Shown: positions 44,700 through 53,534 of the stretch, piece by piece
Layout: every line of letters begins with the position of its first letter
Position numbering within the stretch: the first letter of the stretch is position 1
Assembly: GCA_020161665.1 (NCBI GenBank)
Contig: JAIUPA010000031.1
Coordinates: 1-64,000 of the forward strand
Direction of reading: 5' to 3'
Source: Pseudomonadota bacterium
GTDB taxonomy: Bacteria > Pseudomonadota > Alphaproteobacteria > Rhizobiales > Rhizobiaceae
Length of the DNA stretch: 64,000 bases
Position numbers and translations under genes: made by a program
The notes under the pieces: generated by a model
What the model saw: only the letters and a program-made list of their open reading frames with translations
The model's database searches: none
What the model was told of the DNA's origin: nothing

Positions 44700-45463
44700 A
44701 CGCGCATTCTCGCAACACCGACGGACCCATTCTCTCGGTCCGCAATATTTCCAAGCAGTTCGGCGGCATTCGTGCCGTCAACGGGGTCAGCTTCGATGTC
44801 CAGCGCGGCGAAATCCTCGGTCTCATCGGACCGAACGGCTCCGGCAAATCAACGCTGTTCAATTGCATTCTCGGCCAGCTTCGCCCGACCGAGGGACATT
44901 GCGAGATCAACGGCCAGAACACCGATGGCGTGCGCCCAGCCGACATGTCGCTGATGGGCATTGGCCGCACGTTCCAGCAGCTGTCCGTGTTCCCGAAAAT
45001 GACGGTGCTCGACAACGTCATCATGGCCGGTCAGGAACATGAGGGGTCGATGCTGTCGCGCCTCTTTGGCAAGCCCGATGCCGGGCTGACGGAAAAGGCC
45101 GAACAGCTGATCGAGTTCTTCCGCCTGACCCCTTATCGCGATACGCCTGCCGGTTCGCTTTCTTATGGCCAGCAGAAGCTTGTCGATGCGGCTATGGCCT
45201 TCATGGCAGGTCCGGGCATTGTTCTTCTCGACGAGCCTGCAGGCGGGGTGAACCTCACCATGCTCGGCCATCTGAAGGAACGGCTCATCACCTATAACCG
45301 CGAGCACGGCACGACTTTTGTCGTCATCGAACACAACATGGAATTCGTCATGTCGCTTTGCACCCGCATCATCGTGCTGGCGCAGGGGGAAATCATTGCC
45401 GAGGGGAGCCCGGACGAAATCCGGTCGAACCAGATGGTCATCGACGCATATCTGGGAGGCTGA
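44696..45463 (+). CDS. livG: LivG-type ABC ATPase
   Basis: A 255-residue ATPase with GTG start at 44696 overlapping the livM stop. Walker A GPNGSGKST, Walker B IVLLDEPAGGVN, switch His in VIEHNMEFVM. The ABC signature is LSYGQQKLVDAA. The adenine loop RNISKQFGGIRAVNGVSF is typical of LivG. Confidence 0.93.
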   Translation: MNAHSRNTDGPILSVRNISKQFGGIRAVNGVSFDVQRGEILGLIGPNGSGKSTLFNCILGQLRPTEGHCEINGQNTDGVRPADMSLMGIGRTFQQLSVFPKMTVLDNVIMAGQEHEGSMLSRLFGKPDAGLTEKAEQLIEFFRLTPYRDTPAGSLSYGQQKLVDAAMAFMAGPGIVLLDEPAGGVNLTMLGHLKERLITYNREHGTTFVVIEHNMEFVMSLCTRIIVLAQGEIIAEGSPDEIRSNQMVIDAYLGG

Positions 45464-45464
45464 C

Positions 45465-46187
45465 ATGCTGGAGTTGAAGAACATCACGGGCGGTTATGGC
45501 CGCATCACCATTCTCAACGGCACGTCCTTCACCATTCCCAAGGCCTCGATCACCACGGTGATCGGGCCGAACGGGGCGGGCAAATCCACCGTCTTCAAGG
45601 CGATTTTCGGCCTTCTCAACATCCATGGCGGTGAAATCCTGCTCGATGGCGAGAACGTCACCCGAAAGAAGCCGGCGGAAATGATCGCGCGCGGTGTCAC
45701 CTACGTTCCGCAGGGTCGCAACGTCGTGCCGCAGCTTTCCGTGCTCCACAATCTGGAACTCGGGGGCATCACCTCCAAGGACCAGACCAAGGTCAAGCAG
45801 CGCATGGAAGAGGTCATGGACCAGTTTCCCATGCTTCGCCAGCGCAAGGACCAGAAGGCCATCGAGCTTTCCGGCGGCCAGCAGAAGCAGCTGGAAATCG
45901 CCCGCGCCCTGCTGCTTGATCCGAAGCTTATCCTGATTGACGAACCATCGATCGGCCTGTCGCCCAACCTCGTGCAGGACGTTTTCCAGACGCTGATCCG
46001 CCTGCGCGACCAAGGTGTGACGATCCTGATGGTCGAGCAGAACGCCAAGGCCGCGCTCGCCATGTCGGATTACGGTCTTGTGCTTGAACTCGGCCAGACG
46101 CGTATGTTCGACAAGGCCGACAAGCTTCTGAAAGATCCCCGCGTCGGCCAGCTCTTCCTCGGCGGCCACATCGAGGATGCCGCCTGA
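45465..46187 (+). CDS. livF: LivF-type ABC ATPase
   Basis: A 240-residue second ATPase. Walker A GPNGAGKST, signature LSGGQQKQLEIARAL, Walker B LILIDEPSIGLSPN. It begins 1 bp after livG. Last gene of the importer operon. Confidence 0.93.
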   Translation: MLELKNITGGYGRITILNGTSFTIPKASITTVIGPNGAGKSTVFKAIFGLLNIHGGEILLDGENVTRKKPAEMIARGVTYVPQGRNVVPQLSVLHNLELGGITSKDQTKVKQRMEEVMDQFPMLRQRKDQKAIELSGGQQKQLEIARALLLDPKLILIDEPSIGLSPNLVQDVFQTLIRLRDQGVTILMVEQNAKAALAMSDYGLVLELGQTRMFDKADKLLKDPRVGQLFLGGHIEDAA

Positions 46188-46212
46188 TCCTCTCTTCCCT
46201 CAGGCGCAAAGC

Positions 46213-46246
46213 AAAAGGCCCGGCGATCATCTCGCCGGGCCTTTCC
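46213..46246. terminator. Bidirectional terminator between livF and the SDR operon
   Basis: AAAGGCCCGGCG (46214-46225) pairs with CGCCGGGCCTTT (46233-46244). The A/T flanks allow function on both strands. Confidence 0.85.
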
Positions 46247-46263
46247 ATTTCACGTTCGGACGA

Positions 46264-47070
46264 TCACCCCGCCGAAGCATCCCCAAAATCGCCGAAGGCC
46301 GTCCAGCCGCCATCGACCGGCAGAATAGCACCGGTGATGCCAGACGCAGCGGACGAAGCCAGAAAGGCGACGGCTGCCGCCACTTCTTCCGCCTGGATCA
46401 ACCGACCGATGGGGGTGCGACGCCGCAGCGTCGGCAGGTCAAGCCGTCCGGCTTCCGCCAGCTTCCTGACCAATGCCGTCTCCACGAAAGCGGGGGCGAC
46501 AGCGTTGACACGCACGCCCTTGCCCGCCCATTCACACGCCATGGCGCGGGTCATAGCGGCGATGCCAGCCTTGGCGGCGCCATAGGCATTGCGCTTCGGC
46601 AGGCCGGTCAGGCCCGCGATGGACGACAGGTTGATGATAGAACCCGCCCCCCGCTCCACCATTCCGCGCCCCACTTCGCGTGACATCAGGAAGGTTCCGG
46701 CGAGATGCACATCCAGCACCTTGCGGAAACTCTCCACGCTCTGCTCCAACGTCGGCAGATGCGTGTCGCCAATCCCGGCATTATTGACCAGAACGTCGAA
46801 AGGCGCAGACGCGGCTGCCGCCATCGCCTGCGCCTCATCGGTAATGTCACAGGAAAGGCCCTGATGGCCTTCCCCCAGTTCAGCGGCCCGTGCAGCGGCC
46901 TTGTCACCATCGAGATCGGCAATGGTGACCCAATAACCCGCAGCGGCCAGCGCCGTGGCAATGGCGAAGCCGATCCCCTCGGCTCCCCCAGTTACCAGTG
47001 CATGCCTTTCCTTTCGCAATTCCGGACGCAAAACCGCTTCACACTTTTGCTGGAATTGCTCTTCACGCAT
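46264..47070 (-). CDS. Short-chain dehydrogenase/reductase, third gene of the FAD-SDR-SDR operon
   Basis: A classical SDR of 268 residues as read. NAD loop ALVTGGAEGIG, acidic residue in ADLDGD (NAD preference), NNAG, Ser in NLSSIAGL and Tyr-x3-Lys in NAYGAAKAG. It should oxidise a ring or side-chain alcohol. The first ~20 residues (MREEQFQQKCEAVLRPELRK) are encoded by a Rhizobiales intergenic repeat; the frame overlaps the preceding SDR stop by 8 bp. The true start may lie nearer the GG-loop, but no better ATG is seen. Confidence 0.88.
   Translation of the reverse strand: MREEQFQQKCEAVLRPELRKERHALVTGGAEGIGFAIATALAAAGYWVTIADLDGDKAAARAAELGEGHQGLSCDITDEAQAMAAAASAPFDVLVNNAGIGDTHLPTLEQSVESFRKVLDVHLAGTFLMSREVGRGMVERGAGSIINLSSIAGLTGLPKRNAYGAAKAGIAAMTRAMACEWAGKGVRVNAVAPAFVETALVRKLAEAGRLDLPTLRRRTPIGRLIQAEEVAAAVAFLASSAASGITGAILPVDGGWTAFGDFGDASAG
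47015..47062. repeat. Rhizobiales AGAGCATTT-type repeat inside an SDR 5' end
   Basis: On the minus strand: AGAGCAATTCCAGCAAAAGT, then GTGAAGCGGTTTTGCGTCC and GGAATTGCG. This is a near-canonical copy of the common intergenic element. Here it is translated as the N-terminal extension of the SDR at 46264-47070. Confidence 0.8.
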
Positions 47071-47842
47071 AACCCGGCCTCGGCACCAGCCCCATCAGGG
47101 TTTGCGACAAGCCGCCATCGACCACAATATCCTGACCGGAAATGTAGGACGCACGGTTCGAGGCGAGGAAAAGGGCGGCGTCCGCCATATCCTGCGGGGT
47201 TGCGATCCGGCGCATCGGCACCATGGCCTCGCGCTTGGCTTTCACCGCCTCGTCCCGGTAAAACGGTTCCGACAACGGTGTGCGCACAAGGCCGGGGCTG
47301 ACCGTGTTCGAGCGAATGCCTTTCGGACCCCATTCATAGGCCAATTGGCGCGACAGCATCAGAATGGCGGCCTTCGAGGCGGAATAGGCCCCGCTGGCCG
47401 GCTGGGGATGTGAACCGGCAATGCTCGCCACATGCACCAGCGCACCGCCGCCGCGCGCCATCATACCCTTGCCGAAGGCCTGCGCCGCCGCCAGATAGCC
47501 CGTGAGGTTGACGGCCAGCATGGCCGACCAATCGGCCTCGGAAACACTCTCCAGCGGGCCAGGGCGCAAGATCCCGGCATTGTTGACGAGAATGTCGGCA
47601 CCGCCTGCGGCATCGACCCGTTCAGCGGCGGCTGCAATTTCTCCCGCCTTCGACAGATCACAGACAAGGGTGAAAGCACCATGGCCCAGTTCGGCGACAA
47701 GCGGGGCCGTGCGCTCCTCGTCGCGGTCGAGCAAAACGACGCGTGCGCCCTCAGCGGCAAAGGCCCGCGCCAGCGCCTGCCCGATGCCACCCCCGGCCCC
47801 TGTGATAACTGCGGTTTTTCCTTCCAGTCCAAGCCAGCTCAT
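47063..47842 (-). CDS. Short-chain dehydrogenase/reductase, second gene of the operon
   Basis: A 259-residue SDR. TGAGGGIGQALA, LLDRDEER (Asp: NAD preference), NNAG, Ser in VASIAGSHP, Tyr-x3-Lys in GAYSASKAA. The overlap with the flavoprotein stop (ATGA, 47839-47842) makes translational coupling likely. A candidate cyclohexanol-type dehydrogenase feeding the adjacent flavoprotein (inference). Confidence 0.9.
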   Translation of the reverse strand: MSWLGLEGKTAVITGAGGGIGQALARAFAAEGARVVLLDRDEERTAPLVAELGHGAFTLVCDLSKAGEIAAAAERVDAAGGADILVNNAGILRPGPLESVSEADWSAMLAVNLTGYLAAAQAFGKGMMARGGGALVHVASIAGSHPQPASGAYSASKAAILMLSRQLAYEWGPKGIRSNTVSPGLVRTPLSEPFYRDEAVKAKREAMVPMRRIATPQDMADAALFLASNRASYISGQDIVVDGGLSQTLMGLVPRPGYA

Positions 47843-49551
47843 GCCACGCCTCCTTCCTGCGTCGATTGTGCTGCGGATGCGGCAAGCGCTCGTCCCGTGA
47901 TCCAGCCAAAGGTCATGGCAGGCCCAAGCGTGATGCCCGCGCCGGGGTAATTGCCGCCCATGATCGAGGCGCGATCATTGCCCACCGCATAAAGGCCGGG
48001 AATGACATCGCCCTGCCGGTCAAGAACTTCACCTGGAACCGTGGTCTTCAAGCCATCGAACGTGCCGAGATCACCCATCTCCATTTTCACCGCATAGAAT
48101 GGCCCCTGCTCAACCGGTGCGACGCACGGGTTCGGCTTGTTTTCCGGATCGGCGAGATAGCGGTTGAACGAGGTTTCACCACGATGGAAAGCCTCGTCGC
48201 GTCCCTTAACCGCACCGCGATTGAACTCGGCAACCGTTTGCTCCAGACCGACCGGATCAATGCCGCAGGCGCGGGCAAGCTCGGCCAGCGTCCGGCCCTT
48301 TTTGAGGTATCCCGAGCGCAGCCAGCTGGCGAGCGGCATGGGCGCGGGCTTGGCATGGCCAAGTCCATACTTGCGAATGGTGCGGTGGTCGCAGATCAGC
48401 CAGGCCGCCCCTTCCCCGGCGGCAATCATCGCCGCGCCGACATCGTGATAGCTTTCGCTTTCATTGGTGAAGCGCTTGCCGTTCGACAAGACCGCGATCA
48501 TGCCCGGTTTGTAGCGATCGAGCAGATGCGGAAAAATGCCATGGCCCGGCACGCGGCTCACCGGCATCCAGGCCGCGGGTTCGGAAAATTCAGCGTCAAA
48601 CGCGCCGCCCACCTCTTCACCAAGACGAATGCCATCGCCCGTATTGCCCTCCGGCACCGGCGAGTAATGCTCTGCCATCTTCCCCGTCAGGTGCTTGTAA
48701 ACGCCAGCGCGGCGGGCAAGATCATGGGCATAGCCACCGCAGGCCAGAACCACGCCGCGGCGGGCGGTGATTGTGCCGGGTTGATCCCCGCCAATCACGG
48801 CACCGGTCACGCGACCATTCTCGGTGGTCAGCTTGAGAGCCGGTGTTTCGGTGAGGATCGGAATAGAGAGATCAAAGCAGCTCTTGGCAAGACGCGCGGC
48901 CAGAGCATTGCCGCTCGTCACCTGCACGCCGCGACCATAGCGCACCACTTCACCCGCATGGGCGGCCAGCCGCTTCAGCACGTAGAAAAACGAGGTGACG
49001 GACTTGGTGGCGTTGAAGAAGTGCTTGATATCGGCATTCGATGAATTGAACATCATGCCCATGAAGGTGATGGTCGCCAGCGGCGGACGCAGGCGCTTCA
49101 GGTTATCGCCGAGCGATGACGTATCGAAAGGGGCTGCCAGCACCGAACGGCCCACATCCACACCACCATCCACGGTCGGGTGGTAATCGGGATAAAGGGT
49201 GGGGACGAACTTGACGGACGTTTCCTTCTCGAACCAGTCCAGCATTTGCGGACCGGCATCTAGGAAGGCATCGACGGACTTTGCATCAAACCAGTTGCCG
49301 GTTTCGGCCTGCATGTAGCGGCGCGCAGCCTCCCGCGTATCGGCCGGATTGTTGGCCTTGCCGTGGCGATTGCCCGGAATCCATAACACGCCGCCGGAAA
49401 AGGCCGTCGTGCCGCCGAAGACCGGCTCCTTCTCGATCACGATCACGGAAAGCCCGTGTTTCTTGGCGGTGATGGCGGTGGCAAGTCCACCTGCCCCCGA
49501 TCCAATAACGAGCACATCGCAGACACGCTCTTCCTTCTTGTGCCGCTCCAT
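47839..49551 (-). CDS. FAD-dependent dehydrogenase, 3-ketosteroid-dehydrogenase-like, copy 1
   Basis: A 570-residue flavoprotein of the fumarate reductase/KstD superfamily. FAD loop VLVIGSGAGGLATAITAKKHGLSVIVIEKE then GGTTAFSGGVLWIPGN; C-terminal FAD/active-site segment MGGNYPGAGITLGPAMTFGW, with the Tyr-Pro-Gly that supplies the catalytic Tyr in KstD. Such enzymes insert C=C bonds next to a ring ketone. ATG at 49551 follows GGGAGGAACCT, better than the ATG at 49575. First gene of the FAD-SDR-SDR operon, divergent from the AraC gene. Confidence 0.88.
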   Translation of the reverse strand: MERHKKEERVCDVLVIGSGAGGLATAITAKKHGLSVIVIEKEPVFGGTTAFSGGVLWIPGNRHGKANNPADTREAARRYMQAETGNWFDAKSVDAFLDAGPQMLDWFEKETSVKFVPTLYPDYHPTVDGGVDVGRSVLAAPFDTSSLGDNLKRLRPPLATITFMGMMFNSSNADIKHFFNATKSVTSFFYVLKRLAAHAGEVVRYGRGVQVTSGNALAARLAKSCFDLSIPILTETPALKLTTENGRVTGAVIGGDQPGTITARRGVVLACGGYAHDLARRAGVYKHLTGKMAEHYSPVPEGNTGDGIRLGEEVGGAFDAEFSEPAAWMPVSRVPGHGIFPHLLDRYKPGMIAVLSNGKRFTNESESYHDVGAAMIAAGEGAAWLICDHRTIRKYGLGHAKPAPMPLASWLRSGYLKKGRTLAELARACGIDPVGLEQTVAEFNRGAVKGRDEAFHRGETSFNRYLADPENKPNPCVAPVEQGPFYAVKMEMGDLGTFDGLKTTVPGEVLDRQGDVIPGLYAVGNDRASIMGGNYPGAGITLGPAMTFGWITGRALAASAAQSTQEGGVA

Positions 49552-49626
49552 AGGTTCCTCCCTGACTTCTGGCATTGATCTTTGCTAACTTAGGAGAGTG
49601 GATCAGACCAATGGACGCACCGGCGC

Positions 49627-49641
49627 AATTGTTGCACAATT
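49627..49641. promoter_or_regulatory. Inverted repeat AATTGT-TGC-ACAATT
   Basis: A perfect 6+3+6 palindrome in the control region between the flavoprotein operon and the AraC-type gene, 27 bp before the AraC start. Candidate autoregulatory or pathway operator. Confidence 0.5.
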
Positions 49642-49667
49642 CGCTTGGCAGACATTCGGGAGGAAGA

Positions 49668-50567
49668 ATGGCGAGCGAAGCCCAGAGCGGGATTCCGCAT
49701 TACTATCTCTATGGCGATCAGGATGCGGACGTTGAACTCGACTTCCTGCACATGGAGCCTATTCGCGACCGCTCCGGCCCGAACGACTGGAGAATTCGTC
49801 CGCATGCGCATCCCGATCACATGCAGGTGCTTCTCGTCAAAAGCGGCGGCGGCACCATTCGCATGGAAGACCGGATTCTGCCGATCCCCGCGCCGGGCAT
49901 TCTTGTTGTGCCCGCTGGTATCGTTCACCAGATCGACTTCAACCCCGGCACGGATGGCTTCGTGGTGACAGCGGCGCTCGGCTGCCTCAAGGCGGCCACC
50001 ATCGCCGACCCGCGTCTGGCCAAGGCCGCGCAACAGCCGGCGGCCTATCCGCTGGAAGGAACGGGGGTGAACATTGCGGCGGTGCAGGATACGTTTGAAT
50101 GGCTGCACCGCGAGTTCATCTGGTCAGCACCGGGGCGCCGCACGGCCATCATGGCACAATATATGCGCATCCTCGTGGTGGTGCTCCGGCTTTACGTGAC
50201 CCATGACGATCCGGGTATGGCGGCCCCCGACCGCGATTATGATCTTCTGGTGCGATACCGCGCCCTTCTTGAAGAACATTTCCGCAATGAACGGTCGCTC
50301 ACCTTCTACGCGGGTGAAATGGCAGTGACACAGGCCCGGCTCAACGCCGCCTGCAAGGCCCGCGCGGGCAAAACAGCGTCCGATCTGCTCTATGAACGCA
50401 TCATCATCGAAGCCAAGCGCTACCTCGTCTACACCGAAAGCAGCGTGGCGCAGGTGGCGCACATGACCGGATTTGACGACCCGGCCTATTTCAACCGCTT
50501 CTTTACCCAGCGCGTTGGCCTGTCGCCGGGCGCCTTCCGCAAACAAGCCCTGCATCACGACACCTGA
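49668..50567 (+). CDS. AraC-family regulator with cupin domain (PobR-like)
   Basis: A 299-residue regulator. N-terminal cupin-like effector domain (IRPHAHPDHMQVLLVKSGGG..MEDRILPIPAPGILVVPAGIVHQIDF); C-terminal double HTH (MAVTQARLNAACKARAGKTASDLLYERIIIEAKRYLVYTESSVAQVAHMTGFDDPAYFNRFFTQRVGLSPGAFR). This is the layout of AraC-type PobR activators of pobA. ATG at 49668 follows CGGGAGGAAG. It lies upstream of NIPSNAP and pobA on the same strand, supporting control by 4-hydroxybenzoate. Confidence 0.87.
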   Translation: MASEAQSGIPHYYLYGDQDADVELDFLHMEPIRDRSGPNDWRIRPHAHPDHMQVLLVKSGGGTIRMEDRILPIPAPGILVVPAGIVHQIDFNPGTDGFVVTAALGCLKAATIADPRLAKAAQQPAAYPLEGTGVNIAAVQDTFEWLHREFIWSAPGRRTAIMAQYMRILVVVLRLYVTHDDPGMAAPDRDYDLLVRYRALLEEHFRNERSLTFYAGEMAVTQARLNAACKARAGKTASDLLYERIIIEAKRYLVYTESSVAQVAHMTGFDDPAYFNRFFTQRVGLSPGAFRKQALHHDT

Positions 50568-50672
50568 CGGAGAGCGGACGGCGGCCCTCCGGGTATCGTC
50601 CAATCTTTCCGACGCTCCGTCCATTTCCCAAATCGCCTCTCTTGGTCAGTTTGCCGACCATGGGAGGACATC

Positions 50673-51236
50673 ATGATCCATGAATGGCGAAGCTACCGGC
50701 TGAAGCCCGGTGCGGCACCGATTTATCTGGCGATGCTGGCCGATGAAGGCCTGCCGCTCGTCACCCGGCACCTGCCGATGACAGGTTACTGGCTGGGTGA
50801 AACCGGGCCGCTCAACACCATCCATCATCTGTGGAGCTATGCCGACTGGGCCGAGCGCGAAGCCTGCCGGGCTTCGCTCGCCACCGAGGAAGGCTGGGTC
50901 AAGGGTTTCATTCCGCGCGCTTTCGCTCTGGTGGAAGAGCAGGAAAACCGCTTCCTGCGCCTGACCACCTCATCGCCCGCTTTCGACGCAGCACTTGCCG
51001 CACGCCGGACCGTCAGGCCTTGCCGCAATGCGGGCGCTCCCTTGATGGCGCGCGAATGCGCCGCGCTGGTTTCCGGTCTGGCGCTCACCGGCTCCGTTGC
51101 CGTTTTCGAAACGCTGTCCGGTGCGGCAGGCGGTCCCTTCTCGCTTCTGCCACGCAGTGCCGATCCCGTTCCTGCCGAGCCCCTTTCCGGCGTCAGCCAC
51201 ATTGTGCTGCGCCCGCTTCACTTTTCACCGCTTTGA
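50673..51236 (+). CDS. NIPSNAP-family protein, copy 1
   Basis: A 187-residue protein with a NIPSNAP/dimeric alpha-beta-barrel pattern in the first half (MIHEWRSYRLKPGAAPIYLAML; TIHHLWSYADWAEREACRASL). The second half is a second, diverged copy of the fold. The biochemical function of this family is not established. GGGAGGA site; 22 bp ahead of pobA and probably co-transcribed. Confidence 0.75.
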   Translation: MIHEWRSYRLKPGAAPIYLAMLADEGLPLVTRHLPMTGYWLGETGPLNTIHHLWSYADWAEREACRASLATEEGWVKGFIPRAFALVEEQENRFLRLTTSSPAFDAALAARRTVRPCRNAGAPLMARECAALVSGLALTGSVAVFETLSGAAGGPFSLLPRSADPVPAEPLSGVSHIVLRPLHFSPL

Positions 51237-51258
51237 TCATTCTGGGAGGAATACAAGC

Positions 51259-52425
51259 ATGAGACATCAGGTTGTCATCATTGGCGGAGGACCGTCCGGC
51301 CTTCTCCTGTCGCTTCTTCTGCGCCGCAAGGGCGTGGACGCCGTGGTTCTCGAACAGCGCACGCGTGATTACGTGTTGGCGCGCATTCGCGCTGGCGTTC
51401 TCGAACAGGGCCTTTGCGATCTCTTGCGCGAAGCGGGTGTGGGCAAGCGTCTGGATGCCGAAGGCTTCGTGCATGACGGCACGCTCATCACCGCGCACGG
51501 CCAGACCGTCCATATCGATTTCAAGGCGCTGACCGGTTCCAGCGTCACCATTTACGGCCAGACGGAAGTGACCCGCGACCTTTACGATGAACTCGACCGC
51601 ACTGGCGCGCCGATCTTCCACGAGGCGGAAGGGGTCGAAATCCACGGCGCGGACAGCGATGCGCCCTACGTCACCTTCACGCATAACGGCAAGGGACAGC
51701 GCATCGACTGCGACTATATCGCGGGCTGCGACGGTTTCCATGGCGTGAGCCGCCGCACCATTCCCGAAGGCACGCGGCGCGAATATGAACACGTCTACCC
51801 CTTCGGGTGGCTGGGCATTCTGTCGGAAACCAAGCCACTGCACGAAGAACTGGTCTATGCCGGGTCGGACCGTGGCTTTGCCCTTTGCTCCATGCGCAAT
51901 GCGCAACTGAGCCGTCACTATCTGCAGGTGCCGTTGACCGACAAGGTGGAAGCCTGGAGCGATGATCTCTTCTGGGATGAACTGCGCCGCCGTCTGCCCG
52001 CTGAACTGGCTGACACACTGGAAACGGGTCCGTCGATTGAAAAGTCCATTGCGCCGCTTCGCAGCTTCATCTCCGAACCCATGAGCTGGGGTCGCCTGTA
52101 TCTCGCCGGGGATGCCGCCCATATCGTGCCGCCGACCGGTGCCAAGGGTCTTAATCTGGCGGCTTCCGATGTGTATTACCTGTCTCGCGCGCTCATTGCC
52201 CGCTATGCCGGAGACGACGGGCTTCTCAAGACCTATTCGGCAACGGCGCTTGCACGTGTGTGGAAAGCCTCGCGCTTCTCGTGGTCGATGACACGCATGC
52301 TGCACACCTTCCCGGCGGAAGGCGACTTCCTGCGACGCATGCAGGCTTCGGAGATCGACTATCTGGCGGGCTCGAAAGCCGCACAGACAGCGCTTGCCGA
52401 AAACTATGTCGGCCTGCCTTACTGA
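51259..52425 (+). CDS. pobA: 4-hydroxybenzoate 3-monooxygenase
   Basis: A 388-residue FAD/NADPH hydroxylase converting 4-hydroxybenzoate to protocatechuate. FAD loop IIGGGPSGLLLSLLLRRKGVDAVVLE; RIRAGVLEQGL; GCDGFHGVSRRTIP (DG motif); EKSIAPLRSF and GDAAHIVPPTGAKGLNLAASDV, both diagnostic of PobA. Length matches (about 390). Its product enters the pcaHGBCD route encoded 20 kb away. Confidence 0.95.
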   Translation: MRHQVVIIGGGPSGLLLSLLLRRKGVDAVVLEQRTRDYVLARIRAGVLEQGLCDLLREAGVGKRLDAEGFVHDGTLITAHGQTVHIDFKALTGSSVTIYGQTEVTRDLYDELDRTGAPIFHEAEGVEIHGADSDAPYVTFTHNGKGQRIDCDYIAGCDGFHGVSRRTIPEGTRREYEHVYPFGWLGILSETKPLHEELVYAGSDRGFALCSMRNAQLSRHYLQVPLTDKVEAWSDDLFWDELRRRLPAELADTLETGPSIEKSIAPLRSFISEPMSWGRLYLAGDAAHIVPPTGAKGLNLAASDVYYLSRALIARYAGDDGLLKTYSATALARVWKASRFSWSMTRMLHTFPAEGDFLRRMQASEIDYLAGSKAAQTALAENYVGLPY

Positions 52426-52472
52426 CCCGGACGGACCATCCGTCTGACAGCCCTTTTCGCGGCCCCCTCCTT

Positions 52473-52544
52473 CGTCATGCCCGGCATCCACCGGGCATCC
52501 ATGGCCAATTGCGGGCATGGGCCTCCGGTGATCCGGGGGTGACG
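52473..52544. repeat. Alphaproteobacterial intergenic palindromic element, copy 2
   Basis: Bounded by CGTCA (52473-52477) and TGACG, with the internal hairpin GCCCGG-CATCCA-CCGGGC and ATCCATGG. Same class as 7711-7786. It separates pobA from iclR and may also act as a transcription barrier. Confidence 0.65.
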
Positions 52545-52652
52545 CAGGACGCGGCGAGTATCCTCACTCGCATGACTTGTTTCCTGCGTCATTTCGCCTT
52601 TCCTGCGGATGACCATGGAAAACTCTTGACTATCCGGCACCCTGCGTCAAAA

Positions 52653-52668
52653 ATGGAATGATAATCCA
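52653..52668 (+). promoter_or_regulatory. IclR-type palindrome upstream of iclR
   Basis: ATGGAATGATAATCCA, one mismatch from a perfect palindrome, 14 bp before the iclR start. Probable autoregulatory site; same consensus as at 40310-40326, 57786-57802 and 59451-59465. Confidence 0.65.
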
Positions 52669-52681
52669 GATTGGAAAACGC

Positions 52682-53479
52682 ATGAGCACGCTCGAAAAAT
52701 CCCTGTCGATCATCGAACTTCTCGCGGTCAAGCCGGGCGGCATGTCCGTTTCGTCCATTGCCCAAACCGTGAACCAGCCCGCAAGCGGGGTTCATCGCAC
52801 ACTCAACGAGTTGATGCGGCTTGGTTATGTCCGGCAGGTGCAGGATCAGGGCGATTATGCGCTGACGATGAAGCTGGCCGCCATGGGCGTGGGCTTTCTC
52901 GGTCGCACCGGGGTTGGCGATGTGGCGCAACCCATTCTCGACCGGTTGGCGCAGACGAGCGGCGAGTTGATCCGCCTTTCGGTGATCGATGGTGACGACC
53001 TGATCTGGGTGGCCGTTGCGCAGGGTGCCACCAGCGGCCTTCGCTATGATCCGGGTCAGGAACAGGGTGTCGTCGTGCATCTGGCGTCCAGTTCCGGCGG
53101 GCAGGCCTGGCTTTCCTCGATGAGTGATGAGGAAGCGCTGGCCCGCGTCGCGCGTCAGGGACTGACCCGCACCGGCGCACCGGCAAACACCAACTCGCCC
53201 AAAACCATTGCCGAGCTTCTGGCGATCCTCGCCGAGACCCGCAAACGCGGCTATGCGGTTGCCGTCAACAGCTACATCGTCGGCATGGCGGCCATGGCGA
53301 TGCCCGTCGTCAGCAGCAATGGTCAGGTGATCAGTTGCCTGTCGATTGCCGGGCCTGCCGTGCGCATGACGCCGGAACGCATGGCCGAGCTGGCGCCGCA
53401 TCTGGCACGCGCGGCGGAAGAAATCGGCATGTCGGCCAGCGGTTCACGCTACTTCCCCGGCCTTAACAAGCGCAGTTGA
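52682..53479 (+). CDS. IclR-family regulator
   Basis: A 265-residue regulator. N-terminal winged HTH (EKSLSIIELLAVKPGGMSVSSIAQTVNQPASGVHRTLNELMRLGYV); C-terminal GAF-like effector domain (RLSVIDGDDLIWVAVAQGATSGLRYDPG; YAVAVNSYIVGMAAMAMPVV). ATG at 52682 gives the family start; an ATG at 52658 would lie inside the operator. Proposed master regulator of the alicyclic-acid region because its own palindrome recurs at three other promoters. Confidence 0.9.
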   Translation: MSTLEKSLSIIELLAVKPGGMSVSSIAQTVNQPASGVHRTLNELMRLGYVRQVQDQGDYALTMKLAAMGVGFLGRTGVGDVAQPILDRLAQTSGELIRLSVIDGDDLIWVAVAQGATSGLRYDPGQEQGVVVHLASSSGGQAWLSSMSDEEALARVARQGLTRTGAPANTNSPKTIAELLAILAETRKRGYAVAVNSYIVGMAAMAMPVVSSNGQVISCLSIAGPAVRMTPERMAELAPHLARAAEEIGMSASGSRYFPGLNKRS

Positions 53480-53482
53480 ACG

Positions 53483-53517
53483 AAAAAGGCCCCCATCAAC
53501 CGATGAGGGCCTTTTTT
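53483..53517. terminator. Bidirectional terminator after iclR
   Basis: AAAAAGGCCCCCATC (53483-53497) pairs with GATGAGGGCCTTTTTT, one C-A mismatch. It serves both iclR and the convergent NIPSNAP gene. Confidence 0.88.
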
Positions 53518-53534
53518 CTGTCCGGAAAGAGACC

